Assembly (NCBI RefSeq): GCF_002482385.1
Contig: NZ_DLFW01000043.1
Coordinates: 1-64,000, forward strand
Source: Dysgonomonas sp. UBA7710
GTDB lineage: Bacteria; Bacteroidota; Bacteroidia; Bacteroidales; Dysgonomonadaceae
Reading direction: 5' to 3'
Length of the DNA stretch: 64,000 bases
Positions 18,604 through 27,260 of this stretch are shown in pieces; the first letter of the stretch is position 1; each line of letters opens with the position of its first letter. The notes beneath the pieces were generated by a model. That model was not told the DNA's origin. It saw only the letters and a list, made by a program, of their open reading frames with translations, and ran no database searches. The translations under genes were made by a program, and so were the position numbers.

Positions 18604-19620
18604 TCATTTTAGCTGTTCAACAAATTCATCTACTATACCCTCCGGAGTAGCCCATGAGGTAATAAATCTTACAGCCGTTTGCTTTTCGTCCACAATACTC
18701 CATACCAGGCATCCGTAATTATCCTGCATATGCTTTAATAATTCGTTTGGTAATATTGGAAATATCTGGTTCGTATCCGAATCAATAAGTAAGGAAAATC
18801 CTTTCGCTTTGAATGCAGCGGCCATTTTTGCCGCCATACGGTTGGCATGGCCGGCCAGATTAAAGATCAAATTATCCCGCAATAGCTGATCGAATTGTAT
18901 TCCCATTGCCCGACCTTTTGCGGTAAGTGCCCCCCGCTGCTTCAGATGAAATTTGAAATCTTTCTTCAATTCAGGATTTGTTATTACAACCGCCTCACCG
19001 AGCAATGCGCCGCATTTAGTGCCTCCGATATAAAATACATCGGTCAGTGCTGCTATATCGGCCAAAGTCATATCATTAGAGGGAGCGGTCAAAGCCATTG
19101 GCAATCTGGCTCCATCCATAAATAAGATAAGATCGTTAGCCTTACAGAACATATATAAATCAGTTAGTTCCTGTTTTGTATATACTGTCCCCAGCTCTGT
19201 GGAATTTGATATATATACGACCCTCGTACGCACCACATGATGTCCTCTTATCTTATTCAGAAACGGTTTTATATCTTCGGGACGTAATTTCCCGTTACTT
19301 GTGGGAGCAGCTTCAACCTTGTGTCCCGTAGCTTCTATAGCTCCGGCTTCATTGACGTAAATATGCCCTGTGGTGGCGGCTACTACCGATTCGAAAGGGC
19401 GAAGAATAGAACCCAATACTGTAAGGTTAGCTAAAGTGCCTCCCGAAATCATATGCACATCTGCATCGCTATTGGTCAATTTCCTGATTATCCTTTCAGC
19501 ATTACGGCTATATTCATCATCACCATATCCGGGTTGCTGAGAATAATTACTTTTTGTCAAGGCCTCTAATATAGAAGGATGGCATCCTTCCGCATAATCG
19601 TTTGCAAAACTGTATATCAT
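18604..19620 (-). CDS. Threonine aldolase-like PLP enzyme
   Basis: Low-specificity threonine aldolase family (fold type I PLP), cleaving L-threonine or allo-threonine to glycine and acetaldehyde. At 338 aa it is normal. Visible: FANDYAEGCHPSILEAL start, SGGTLANL phosphate loop (about 59-66), Asp169 in FMDGARL, and Schiff-base Lys202 in IGGTKCG. It could act on another beta-hydroxy amino acid. A TACATTTG box lies about 80 bp upstream. Confidence 0.9.
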   Translation of the reverse strand: MIYSFANDYAEGCHPSILEALTKSNYSQQPGYGDDEYSRNAERIIRKLTNSDADVHMISGGTLANLTVLGSILRPFESVVAATTGHIYVNEAGAIEATGHKVEAAPTSNGKLRPEDIKPFLNKIRGHHVVRTRVVYISNSTELGTVYTKQELTDLYMFCKANDLILFMDGARLPMALTAPSNDMTLADIAALTDVFYIGGTKCGALLGEAVVITNPELKKDFKFHLKQRGALTAKGRAMGIQFDQLLRDNLIFNLAGHANRMAAKMAAAFKAKGFSLLIDSDTNQIFPILPNELLKHMQDNYGCLVWSIVDEKQTAVRFITSWATPEGIVDEFVEQLK

Positions 19621-19701
19621 CTTTATTTGTAGTTATTAAGGTCGCAGACCTATTTGTTGATCTATTAAATCATTAGATACTCACTTTTACTTAACTGACT
19701 A

Positions 19702-19709
19702 CAAATGTA
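19702..19709 (-). promoter_or_regulatory. Putative -7 promoter box for 18604-19620
   Basis: TACATTTG on the minus strand, 82 bp before the ATG. Confidence 0.4.
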
Positions 19710-19773
19710 ATATCTTAACAGGAAAAAACAGAATGTAATGCTTGAAATAAATCGCACATTCAATAAATGGCAA

Positions 19774-20727
19774 TTAACCATTTATGCCCTTTGGGGAACC
19801 GGACCCGACAAGTTGTTTTTTATACTTTCGCCCTTTTAATAATGCGCTCAATGCCTCATCCAGATGTTCAAAAGTAAAGCGATAATGCAAATCGGTAAGA
19901 TGCTGAGGTATTGCCCGCTGCCCGTCAACCACCATCGTGGCCGCCTCGCCCATAACAAGTTTCATTATGAATGCAGGCATACGAAATATACGCGGCCGGT
20001 AGAGAGTGGCTGACAATATATTTGAGAAACGCTTGTTTGTCACCGGATTGGGAGCTGTAAGATTGAATATACCCCGGGCTTCAGGCATATCCATCAGGTA
20101 AATAATGGCATTTACCATATCCTGTATATGTATCCACGATATATACTGGGTACCTTTACCGAGTGTACATCCCAGACCCAGACGAAAAGGCAGAGTCAGA
20201 ATGGATAACATCCCCCCCTCCTTTGAAAGAACGACTCCCGTACGTGATATGCAAACCCTCGTCCTGTTGCTTTGAGCAGCCAACGCCAGTTCTTCCCATT
20301 TTTTGCACAATCGATGGGTAAATTCATCGTTAAATCCTGACTTCTCAGTCAGTATACTGTTATCCTGCGCGCCATAATACCCGATAGCAGAACCTGAAAT
20401 AAATACTTTAGGAGGTATATCACTGGCTTTTATCAACTCTGTCAACCGGCGGGTTATACTCCAGCGGCTATTACATAAACGCTCTTTCTGCTTTTTAGTC
20501 CAGCGTTTCCCGATAATAGGCTCTCCCGCCAGATTTATGACAGCATCATATCCGTCGAGAGACTTCATAGCCTGTATTGAAGTACAAAACTTCGCCTGTT
20601 TATCAAGTTTTTTCTCAGCTTTAAGAGGATTACGGCTCAGAACCATAACATCATGCCCTTGCCTGATGAGTGTCTTAATCAAAGCCGTACCAATCAGCCC
20701 TGTGCCCCCGGTAATAAAAATATGCAT
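19774..20727 (-). CDS. TIGR01777 family NAD(P)-dependent epimerase-like protein
   Basis: A 317-aa extended SDR protein with the Rossmann motif GGTGLIG at residues 7-13, NLAGEPI near 65, the active-site Tyr in GSAIGYYG (about 111-118), and a C-terminal DUF1731-like domain (RFSNILSATLYRPRIFRMPAF). This is the YfcH/SDR39U1 group, whose substrate is not settled. The coding end runs into a short inverted repeat (19763-19785). Confidence 0.9.
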   Translation of the reverse strand: MHIFITGGTGLIGTALIKTLIRQGHDVMVLSRNPLKAEKKLDKQAKFCTSIQAMKSLDGYDAVINLAGEPIIGKRWTKKQKERLCNSRWSITRRLTELIKASDIPPKVFISGSAIGYYGAQDNSILTEKSGFNDEFTHRLCKKWEELALAAQSNRTRVCISRTGVVLSKEGGMLSILTLPFRLGLGCTLGKGTQYISWIHIQDMVNAIIYLMDMPEARGIFNLTAPNPVTNKRFSNILSATLYRPRIFRMPAFIMKLVMGEAATMVVDGQRAIPQHLTDLHYRFTFEHLDEALSALLKGRKYKKQLVGSGSPKGING

Positions 20728-20844
20728 AGCTGTCTTTTTTGAGCAATAAGTTACTTATCTACTATAAAACAGCAATATACATCTTAATGTTTAGCGGAAC
20801 CCGTTAATGTTTTTCTTTTTTATTCCGTCTCTGATTATGCATTT

Positions 20845-21414
20845 CTACTTCCCATAGGCAAAATCTTTCAGTTCGTTCAGCTCATAGGCAATCTGGTCTT
20901 CCCATTCTTTTTGTTTAACCGGATCACTTGCCGAATTGGTTTCCTGTGTGTATTTACTCCTGCGATCGAGAAATTCCGACATCACTTTCCAGTTCAGTTC
21001 ATCGGCAACCTTAGTCCCCGAAATCAGTAGTTTACGATTTTCTTTTAATGCTTTTCTCAGTTCGCGGGCATATATTTCGCTCAAGTTGAAAAGTGTTTGC
21101 TGGTAAAGCAAATATTGCTGCACGTTGCCGGTAGTATCAATTTGAGAAGTCGATTTAATCATATAGTTGCGAACATTCTTATTGAAATTCTTACTTACGA
21201 AGTTGAAACGGCTTACATCATAGTCGATAGCGAAATCTGCCGAAGTTGCCCCACTTTCGAGGTTTCTGGTTTTGATGCCGAAATCGTCGACAATCAGTTT
21301 TTGCCTATCACTCCAATATATGCGGTCATCATCCTTATTCTGGGAGTATGCAACAGTGAAAACGAAGAGAGATAAAGTCAGAATAAATAGTCTTTTTGGT
21401 TCTAATAGTTCCAT
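20845..21414 (-). CDS. Secreted DUF922-like protein with lost zinc motif
   Basis: A 189-aa exported protein with signal peptide ending near VAYSQ. The pattern IYWSDRQKLIVDDFGIK followed by LLYQQTLFNLSEIYARELRKAL matches, by position, the layout I remember of the DUF922 putative zinc protease family, where the second part reads like LLxHEQGHFDIxELYARxLR. The histidines of HEQGH are replaced (YQQTL), so catalysis would be lost. This family link is my reading by eye and needs a profile search. Otherwise unassigned. Confidence 0.6.
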   Translation of the reverse strand: MELLEPKRLFILTLSLFVFTVAYSQNKDDDRIYWSDRQKLIVDDFGIKTRNLESGATSADFAIDYDVSRFNFVSKNFNKNVRNYMIKSTSQIDTTGNVQQYLLYQQTLFNLSEIYARELRKALKENRKLLISGTKVADELNWKVMSEFLDRRSKYTQETNSASDPVKQKEWEDQIAYELNELKDFAYGK

Positions 21415-21577
21415 GGCGGCATCATTTTATCGTTTAACAGATAAATGTATGGAAAATGCTTTCATTACAAAGGGAAAAAGGCGGTGATTATCAGACTGTA
21501 TAACAAAATAAAACTTATTTTTACATACATTTAATATGTCATTAAGTTAAGAAAAAAACTGTCCGTTCCCCGTATCT

Positions 21578-21630
21578 TGTCATTCTGAGAGGAATGAAGC
21601 ACCTCTTTCTATTTAAGAGATGTAACTTTT
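21578..21630. repeat. TTCTGAG-type dispersed intergenic repeat, copy 1
   Basis: CATTCTGAGAGGAATGAAG followed by a CTCTTTC block and AAGAGATG resembles the stretch at 33748-33783 (TTCTGAGTGGAACGAAGGA, CTCTTTCGATTAAGGAGATG). Similar words are widespread in bacterial intergenic DNA from memory. The rest of the 21415-21935 gap holds the promoter box and hairpin listed separately. Confidence 0.45.
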
Positions 21631-21707
21631 GGTCGGGTAAAAAGAAAATTTTGCCATCTGCTCAGACCTTAATTCAAAAAATTCAAAATTTCTACAAAAT
21701 TGCCATA

Positions 21708-21715
21708 TATTTTTG
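21708..21715 (+). promoter_or_regulatory. Putative -7 promoter box of the 21936 leader
   Basis: TATTTTTG, about 220 bp before the ATG at 21936. If used, it gives a long untranslated leader that passes through the hairpin at 21870-21899. Confidence 0.4.
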
Positions 21716-21869
21716 TGAAATAAAAGTATATTTTTTCATGTGCTCAATGATGCCGAAAATAATTTCACAACCTTTTCCTCTATTTTCCCCTCTGAAAATT
21801 TGGGCATCAGCCTTATTCTGCCAGAGAGAAAAAGAGGAACTAATACTTCCAATATTTACACAAACTCCG

Positions 21870-21905
21870 GTTGTACGGCTTATACTTCGGCCGTACAACT
21901 TTTTA
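21870..21905 (+). terminator. Intrinsic terminator-like hairpin inside the leader
   Basis: GTTGTACGGC (21870-21879) and GCCGTACAAC (21890-21899) form a perfect 10-bp stem with a 10-nt loop, followed by TTTTT. It lies 31 bp upstream of the ATG with no plus-strand gene before it, so it could act as an attenuator or end a short leader RNA. Confidence 0.6.
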
Positions 21906-21935
21906 TTCACAGGTAATAAATTTAAACAATAAATT

Positions 21936-23100
21936 ATGAAACAAGAAAGGCTTGAAATTACGATTTTTATGCTGCTGCTCTCCGCCTTAATCAGCCTGCA
22001 CGGACAGGTGACCATCGGCGCAGGCAAGGAGCCCCTCGATGGCGCTATTCTCGACCTCAAGCAGAAAGACGCCGCTGACGGCGGTGTAACCTCCACATTA
22101 GGCATAATGCTTCCCCGTGTCAAGCTGATTAACCTGCAACCCACCGCTGCCACAGGGGCAAACAGCCTGCCCGTCTCTATAGGCGCAGCAGCCTCGGAAA
22201 TCTGGGATTTATCAGCCCATACGGGGTTGACAGTATATAATGTGAATATGGATGTATGTCCCCGTCCTATGATACAGAAGGGAGCATATACATGGACGGG
22301 AACTGAATGGAAATATCTGGGACAAGAAGGCACGAACCTTTTATCTCCTGACGTCCATGAATTCACCGATCCGCGTGACGGGGAAAAATACCTCTACCGC
22401 ACTTTTGGCGCTGCCGGGGAGTGGATGCTTGAGAACCTCCGCTATATACCAAATGTAGCGGACGGTTATCCGGATTATATCGAAGGGCTTAACACAATTC
22501 CGGAGGCCAAATATTACCAATTTGTGACGTTTAGCGATCCATACGACCTGTCCACAGCCCAGACCATATGGGAGAGCAAATACAAACGTTACGGTATCTG
22601 GTATAACTTCCCTGCCGTTATCAATGCAGGGGATGGTTCAGGAATAACTGTCACGTATCCGACTGTCAATGAGACCGGAAGTTCAACCCAGCCGGTACGC
22701 CGGGGTGTGTGCCCGCCGGACTGGCATGTGCCAAGCGATTATGAGTGGAGACAGTTGACCGAAGAGATAAAGACCAATACCCTTGAATACGCGTACGAAG
22801 CCGGTAATGTGGATGACCGGATTGGCGCTGCCATGAGAAGTCCGGGCGAACCATTTACAGGTGGTACCCAGAATCAGGGAACTTCGATTTGTCCTGAAGG
22901 GGGGCTTCAGCGTTTTGATAACTGGTATCAGTTCACATCCCTTACTAATCCAAGACGCCGCTTTCGTCACGTCTAGCCGGGGGCAGCCGGGGGACCAGGC
23001 GTGCGCGCTGTATATCTGGGGTAACGGAACAAACGTCTCGCACACTACTTGCAATAACATGGCTCGGTTGTCAGTTAGATGTAAGAAAGATACCCCTTAG
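21936..23100 (+). pseudogene. FISUMP-domain surface protein, frameshifted in a G tract
   Basis: Exported protein with signal peptide (ending near SLHGQVTIG) and a C-terminal Fibrobacter succinogenes major paralogous (FISUMP) domain (GVCPPDWHVPSDYEWRQL). The first frame runs to 22976 (346 aa) and ends in an unrelated tail. The expected domain end (KGGFSVLITG ... LYIWGNG ... RLSVRCKKD) continues in the next frame to 23100. The switch falls at the six Gs at 22899-22904; five Gs would join the two. This could be a mutation, base-call error or slippage switch. The N-terminal part is paralogous to the gene at 31027-32481 (QVTIG.GEAP/KEP, ILDLK/LLQLK, LPRVxLxNL). Confidence 0.75.
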
Positions 23101-23196
23101 ACAATCCGGCATAAATAAACGGCTGTAAAAATAGCCCGGCAAGGCGGATGTCACTACTACCCTATAAGGTGTCGGGAGCCTACCTTCATTTATCGG

Positions 23197-23271
23197 ATTT
23201 TAACACCAGACAGTTAACAAATACAAAAAACAAACCGATAATTATAGCGGCCAATTTTCGCGTGTTTACCC
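23197..23271. repeat. Dispersed 75-bp upstream element, copy 1
   Basis: About 75 percent identical by eye to 27261-27334, sharing TTTTAACA, CAGTTAA, TAATTATAG and CCAATTTTCG in the same order and spacing. Each copy lies some 75-100 bp before the start of an unrelated gene (DUF2461 here, the S9 peptidase there), so it may be a shared promoter/operator region or a mobile repeat. Confidence 0.5.
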
Positions 23272-23372
23272 TAAAAAAGATTCAATACCGGGAGTCGGCT
23301 ATGTAAAAAATAAGTATCTTGCATCCTATAAAAAACCGTATACATATATTCTCAAACGAAACAATATAGATC

Positions 23373-24038
23373 ATGCTGAAAAAGGATACTCTCGATTTTC
23401 TCGCCGCACTAAAGGAAAACAACTATCGCGAATGGTTTACTGAAAATAAGAAATGGTATGACCGTGCACGTGCTGACTTCGAAAAACTGGTCGGGCAGAC
23501 AATACAGGTAATAGCCACATTCGACCCCGAAATAGGATTACCGGAACCGAAGAAATGTATCTTCCGTATTTACCGGGATGTGCGTTTTTCCGCAGATAAA
23601 TCACCATATAAAACACACTTCGGCGCAGTATTCCGCCCGCGTGCATTGGATAAATCATCAGGCTATTACCTGCATATCGACCCGGAAGAAAGCTTTATTT
23701 CGTGCGGACATTATATGCTGATGCCCGACCAATTGAAAAAAGTAAGGCGGGGTATATACGACGATTTCGAACTGTTTCAGGAAATACTCAACGAAAAGCG
23801 CTTCAAAAAGGAGATCGGAGATCTTTACCGGGACGAAGACGCCTTGCAACGTGTACCCAATGGATTCGATAAGAACCATCCTGCGGCCGAATACCTGAAA
23901 CTGAAACATTTCTATGCGTATAAGCCGATCCCGACGGAGAAGCTATTCAGTGACGACCTGATACCATACATCAAAGACATGTATAAACTGATGCAACCTT
24001 TAAGCGAGTTTCTGAACGATTTGATAACGGAGGATTAA
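23373..24038 (+). CDS. DUF2461 (TIGR02453) family protein
   Basis: A 221-aa cytosolic protein of the DUF2461 family. The typical start LDFLAALKENNYREWFTENKKWYDRARADFE and the core IFRIYRDVRFSADKSPYKTHFGA, YYLHIDPEESF and GGHY-like CGHYM motifs are visible. Function is not established. The fragment FRIYRDxRFSxDKxPYK is the best family mark. It is followed by the CNNM/CBS gene 73 bp later. Confidence 0.92.
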   Translation: MLKKDTLDFLAALKENNYREWFTENKKWYDRARADFEKLVGQTIQVIATFDPEIGLPEPKKCIFRIYRDVRFSADKSPYKTHFGAVFRPRALDKSSGYYLHIDPEESFISCGHYMLMPDQLKKVRRGIYDDFELFQEILNEKRFKKEIGDLYRDEDALQRVPNGFDKNHPAAEYLKLKHFYAYKPIPTEKLFSDDLIPYIKDMYKLMQPLSEFLNDLITED

Positions 24039-24111
24039 CAAATATTCCTTTTTCTTAATTTGGAAAAAATAGCGATAGCCAATATCTTTACGGTATCAAT
24101 AAAGAATATAT

Positions 24112-25374
24112 ATGGAAATCGCAATCATTATTGCACTGATACTATTGAATGGTATCTTCTCAATGTCGGAAATAGCAGTTGTATCTGCCCGTAAGTCAAG
24201 CCTCAGTAACGAAGCCAAACGAGGCAACAAGGCTGCTCAGGCCGCTCTAAATCTGGCGAATCATCCCGACCGTTTTTTGTCGACTGTGCAGGTCGGAATT
24301 ACATTAATAGGGATTCTGACCGGTCTTTATTCGGGAGATGTACTAGCTGATGATTTTGCCAAAGTACTGGGCAGCACAGGTATTCCGCATCAGTATGTAC
24401 TGACCATCGCAAAGGTTAGTATTGTCATTGTAGTTACCTATTTTACGATTGTCTTCGGTGAACTGGTTCCCAAAAGGATCGGCTTAAGTGCCGCCGAAAA
24501 GATAGCCAAGTTTATAGCTCGTCCGATGCACTATCTTTCCATTATTGTATCTCCTTTCGTATGGGTCCTTTCCAAAAGTACCTCCGTGATATTTAACCTG
24601 TCGGGAATTAAAAACACTGACACAAAGGTGACGGAAGAAGAGATAAAGTCGATGATCCAGGAAGGAACCGAAGGAGGGGAGGTGCAGGAAGTGGAACAAG
24701 ATATAGTAGAGCGCGTCTTCACGCTTGGTGACAGGGATCTGGAATCTATTATGACCTACCGGGGTGAAATAGTATGGATAGACACCGATATGACCAATCA
24801 GGAAATAATTGAGATTATACATAATAATCCGTTCGATAAATATCCTGTAGGGCATAAAGATTTGGATCATGTAGAAGGTGTCGTTCACCTGAAAGATATG
24901 TTCGGAAAAATAGAAGACCCTGATTTTGATATCATGCAGGTAGTTCGTCCCGTCCATTATTTCCACGAAAATATGGAAGTTTACAGTGCTTTGGAAGAGA
25001 TGAAGATGAAGCATGTACAGTACGCCCTTGTTTGTGACGAATTCGGTATTGTACGCGGTATCGTCACCCTCAAAGATATTCTGGAAGCATTGGTAGGAAC
25101 AATACTCGATCCGCACGAAGAACCCGACATAGTGCAACGACAGGACGGAAGCTGCCTTGTGGACGGACAATGTTCATTCTATGATTTCCTTACTTATTTC
25201 AAGAAAGGCGATCTGTATTCCAAATATGAATACAACACACTTAGCGGCTTGATACTCGACCTGCTGGAACATATACCGAAAACAGGCGAACTATTGACCT
25301 GGAAAGGATTCTCTTTCGAAATAGTAGATATGGACGGCGCACGTATCGACAAAGTACTGGTGAAGAGGCCATAG
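24112..25374 (+). CDS. CNNM/CBS-domain membrane protein (HlyC/CorC family)
   Basis: A 420-aa protein of the CorB/CNNM class linked to magnesium or other divalent-ion transport, often annotated hemolysin-related. A CNNM membrane domain with about four segments (residues 1-190) shows NGIFSMSEIAVVSARKS and VFGELVPKRIGL; then two CBS domains (about 205-330; MTYRGEIVWID and FGIVRGIVTLKDILEALVG) and a C-terminal CorC/HlyC domain (about 340-420). Neither cytolysis nor ion choice can be read from sequence. Confidence 0.9.
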   Translation: MEIAIIIALILLNGIFSMSEIAVVSARKSSLSNEAKRGNKAAQAALNLANHPDRFLSTVQVGITLIGILTGLYSGDVLADDFAKVLGSTGIPHQYVLTIAKVSIVIVVTYFTIVFGELVPKRIGLSAAEKIAKFIARPMHYLSIIVSPFVWVLSKSTSVIFNLSGIKNTDTKVTEEEIKSMIQEGTEGGEVQEVEQDIVERVFTLGDRDLESIMTYRGEIVWIDTDMTNQEIIEIIHNNPFDKYPVGHKDLDHVEGVVHLKDMFGKIEDPDFDIMQVVRPVHYFHENMEVYSALEEMKMKHVQYALVCDEFGIVRGIVTLKDILEALVGTILDPHEEPDIVQRQDGSCLVDGQCSFYDFLTYFKKGDLYSKYEYNTLSGLILDLLEHIPKTGELLTWKGFSFEIVDMDGARIDKVLVKRP

Positions 25375-25417
25375 CAACTGTCTAAAATTAACAGGTAAGC
25401 ATCAGGCGGTTCTCACT

Positions 25418-25515
25418 CCCGCAAAGATGCGAAGACGCAAAATAAATAGTCGAAAGCAGGATAATCGGAACGCTGCGTGCTTATGGTCTTTCCTGCGCTT
25501 TAACCTCTTTGCGGG
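25418..25515. repeat. Long-spaced inverted repeat
   Basis: CCCGCAAAGA (25418-25427) is mirrored by TCTTTGCGGG (25506-25515) around 78 bp that contain further GCAAAG/GCGTGC-type words. It lies between converging genes and may fold as an RNA stem or be a REP-like intergenic repeat. Confidence 0.5.
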
Positions 25516-25540
25516 ATACTATCAGTACATACCTGTAGTA

Positions 25541-25867
25541 TTAATGAGATACTGCTTTTAATCCAACTACCGACGCTATCAATGTGACGATAAAAAATAT
25601 CCGCATCAGATTGGCTGGCTCTTTAAACACAATTATTCCCAGAAGCACAGTCCCGGCTGCACCTATACCTGTAAATATGGCATAAGCCGTACCCATCGGT
25701 ATTGTTTGAGTCGCCTTTACCAATAATCCCATTCCCAATACCAAGCAGACTCCGAATGCGGCATACCAATATGTGGATTGCGGCGCAGGCACGACTTTTG
25801 CTTTTGATATGCAAAATGTAAAACCTACTTCGAAAGCACTTGCCAGTAATAAATAAACCCAACTCAT
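25541..25867 (-). CDS. Small multidrug resistance (SMR) family transporter, SugE/Gdx-like
   Basis: A 108-aa inner-membrane protein with four membrane helices that works as an antiparallel dimer, exchanging a cation for protons. The essential Glu13 is present (SAFEVGF). The box MGTAYAIFTGIGAAG matches the SugE/Gdx subgroup (guanidinium exporters), but the usual Trp of AVWTGIG is Phe here, so substrate is uncertain. It follows the tetR gene with a 74-bp gap that carries an operator-like palindrome, so both are probably controlled by that regulator. Confidence 0.88.
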   Translation of the reverse strand: MSWVYLLLASAFEVGFTFCISKAKVVPAPQSTYWYAAFGVCLVLGMGLLVKATQTIPMGTAYAIFTGIGAAGTVLLGIIVFKEPANLMRIFFIVTLIASVVGLKAVSH

Positions 25868-25897
25868 ATTAAATCTATATTAAAGCGTTCCTTAATA

Positions 25898-25917
25898 CAT
25901 TGAACAAATGTTCAATG
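25898..25917. promoter_or_regulatory. TetR operator-like palindrome before the SMR gene
   Basis: CATTGAACA AA TGTTCAATG: 9-bp arms around AA, 31 bp upstream of the SMR ATG. It shares TTGAACAA(A/T)TGTTCAA with the palindrome in front of the tetR gene. Confidence 0.75.
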
Positions 25918-25941
25918 TAATTATAAAAAAATATACAATCC

Positions 25942-26547
25942 TTATTTTAATAATGTAATATAGTGTCTCAGAGTGTTTTCCAGATTCCGGATAACACTTT
26001 GCCCGTCTGATGAAAAAATACCCTGAAACCAGATACCATCCGTAAGCGTAAACAACTGGTTCGCTGAAACATCTACATCTATATCTATCCGTATTTCATT
26101 CCTTTCGATACTATTTTTCAGAGCATACTCCCACCCAGTACGCTCTTTCTCGGTTGTTGTCCTGTAATTATTTCTGAAAATGGCATCCCGTTGCATCACC
26201 TGATAAAATAAAAAGTAATAATTAAGCATCGAAACATCTTTGATACTACCGGTTTCCTCCACGATGCCGGATATTACCTTGCTGATATTACAAAAGCGAT
26301 CGCACATAAAACCAATAAATTCAGTCACTGTGTAATCCTTAGCCTTACGGATATCGAAATCAAATATCTGAATGAAAAACTTCTCCGTCACCTGTATAAA
26401 TAACTCCTCCTTATTCTTGAAATAATGATAAAGAAGCCCTCTCGACAAACCGGTAGCAACCTGAATATCGGTAATGGAAGTAGCATCGAAACCCTTTAAT
26501 AACAAGAGTCCAAATGTTTTTTTCAATATAAGCTCTTCTGTATTCAT
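25942..26547 (-). CDS. TetR/AcrR family repressor
   Basis: A 201-aa dimeric repressor. The N-terminal HTH (about residues 10-50) shows GFDATSITDIQVATGLSRGLLYHYFKNKEELF, the family signature. The C-terminal ligand domain is not assignable. Its own start is preceded by a perfect palindrome next to a TATTTTTG box, and the same palindrome lies before the downstream SMR gene, pointing to autorepression plus control of the pump. Likely inducer: a cation or biocide carried by the SMR protein (inference). Confidence 0.93.
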   Translation of the reverse strand: MNTEELILKKTFGLLLLKGFDATSITDIQVATGLSRGLLYHYFKNKEELFIQVTEKFFIQIFDFDIRKAKDYTVTEFIGFMCDRFCNISKVISGIVEETGSIKDVSMLNYYFLFYQVMQRDAIFRNNYRTTTEKERTGWEYALKNSIERNEIRIDIDVDVSANQLFTLTDGIWFQGIFSSDGQSVIRNLENTLRHYITLLK

Positions 26548-26556
26548 ACTATTTCA

Positions 26557-26580
26557 TTGAACAATTGTTCAACAAAAATA
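26557..26580 (-). promoter_or_regulatory. tetR promoter and operator
   Basis: Perfect 16-bp palindrome TTGAACAATTGTTCAA (26557-26572), directly downstream of a minus-strand TATTTTTG box (26573-26580). A dimer bound here would cover the transcription start 10 bp before the ATG. Confidence 0.75.
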
Positions 26581-26681
26581 TAATATTTAAAATGATTGAC
26601 CAAACTTTAACTATAATATCTATCATAAGAGGAAAACTTTATCTATATAATTATAGCCTTTAGCTGTTAGTTTATAGTTCT

Positions 26682-26707
26682 TTGAATTGAAAATCGGCGG
26701 AGCCAAA
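26682..26707. repeat. 26-bp inverted dispersed repeat, copy 1
   Basis: A 26-bp string containing AAAATCGGCGGAGCCAAA is matched exactly, in reverse complement, at 33810-33835, about 7 kb away. Both copies are intergenic. Confidence 0.75.
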
Positions 26708-26778
26708 GATTGATATGAGGATTTAAAGATTCAAGGTTTAACAATTTAAAGATCGGGAAAAAGTAAAAAGCAGGAAAA

Positions 26779-26802
26779 GTTGTCAAGTTTGTCAGGTTTT
26801 TA
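26779..26802. repeat. Dispersed ACCTGACAA repeat, copy 3 (inverted)
   Basis: Reverse complement reads AAAACCTGACAAACTTGACA, matching copy 1. Confidence 0.7.
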
Positions 26803-27106
26803 CATAGTGTTCTTTGTGTAACTCTTTGTGCCCCTTGTGATAAAGAGATTCAACCACTAAGTACACGAAGGAATCACAAAGGACACAAAGGTTGAAAAGA
26901 CTGTTACATGTGTTACCTTTTTTTGAAAGTTACGAGTTTGCCTCGCCTTCGCTTCGGCAAATGTTATTTCTGTGCCCTGCGGCCCTGCCGGCACGGACTT
27001 CCAGTCGTGTCTTGTTGCCAGGGCAAAAATGTTTGCTACGCAACACACAGACGGGACGTCTGCGCGAGCGGGTGATGTATTGGAATAAGTAGTAAGTTTT
27101 AAGTTA
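26803..27106. other. Repeat-mosaic intergenic stretch without a gene
   Basis: Part of the 861-bp gap between tetR and the S9 peptidase. It holds an imperfect inverted repeat of CTTTGTG words (26805-26838 against 26864-26891), a GCCTCGCCTTCGCTTCGGC block (26940-26958) repeated at 33788-33806, and a GC-rich patch (26970-27075) that stands out from the AT-rich surroundings. A minus-strand open frame here (26857-27126) lacks start context and family features, so I do not call it. Confidence 0.5.
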
Positions 27107-27180
27107 TATGAGATACGAGTAAACAAGATACAAGATACGAGTTGTTAGCTGTTAACTGATAACTGTTGACTGATATATCT
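27107..27180. repeat. Seven-nt tandem repeat tract
   Basis: Degenerate heptamers run in register: AGATACG, AGTTGTT, AGCTGTT, AACTGAT, AACTGTT, GACTGAT. The same class of heptamers forms the peripheral arms of both cobalamin riboswitches. Confidence 0.6.
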
Positions 27181-27260
27181 GTTACCTTTTAACTATACAT
27201 AGTTAATGAATAAAAACAGACAAGATAAAAAATAATGGAAAATGTGTCAGAAGTGTAAGG

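Noticed and set aside
19763..19785. Inverted repeat ATAAATGG/CCATTTAT as a terminator
   Set aside because: It overlaps the stop codon of the epimerase-like gene, is AT-rich and lacks a T run; chance is likely enough in such sequence.
21692..22366. 224-codon minus-strand open frame opposite the FISUMP gene
   Set aside because: It is antisense to a well-supported exported protein and to its leader, with low-complexity Ser/Pro/Arg content typical of a shadow frame.
24484..25170. 228-codon minus-strand open frame opposite the CNNM/CBS gene
   Set aside because: Rich in Tyr, His and Phe as expected from reverse reading of a coding strand; the plus-strand protein is clear.
26857..27126. 89-codon minus-strand open frame in the tetR to S9-peptidase gap
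   Set aside because: It spans dispersed repeats and a GC-rich patch, has no recognisable domain, and its composition does not resemble neighbouring proteins.
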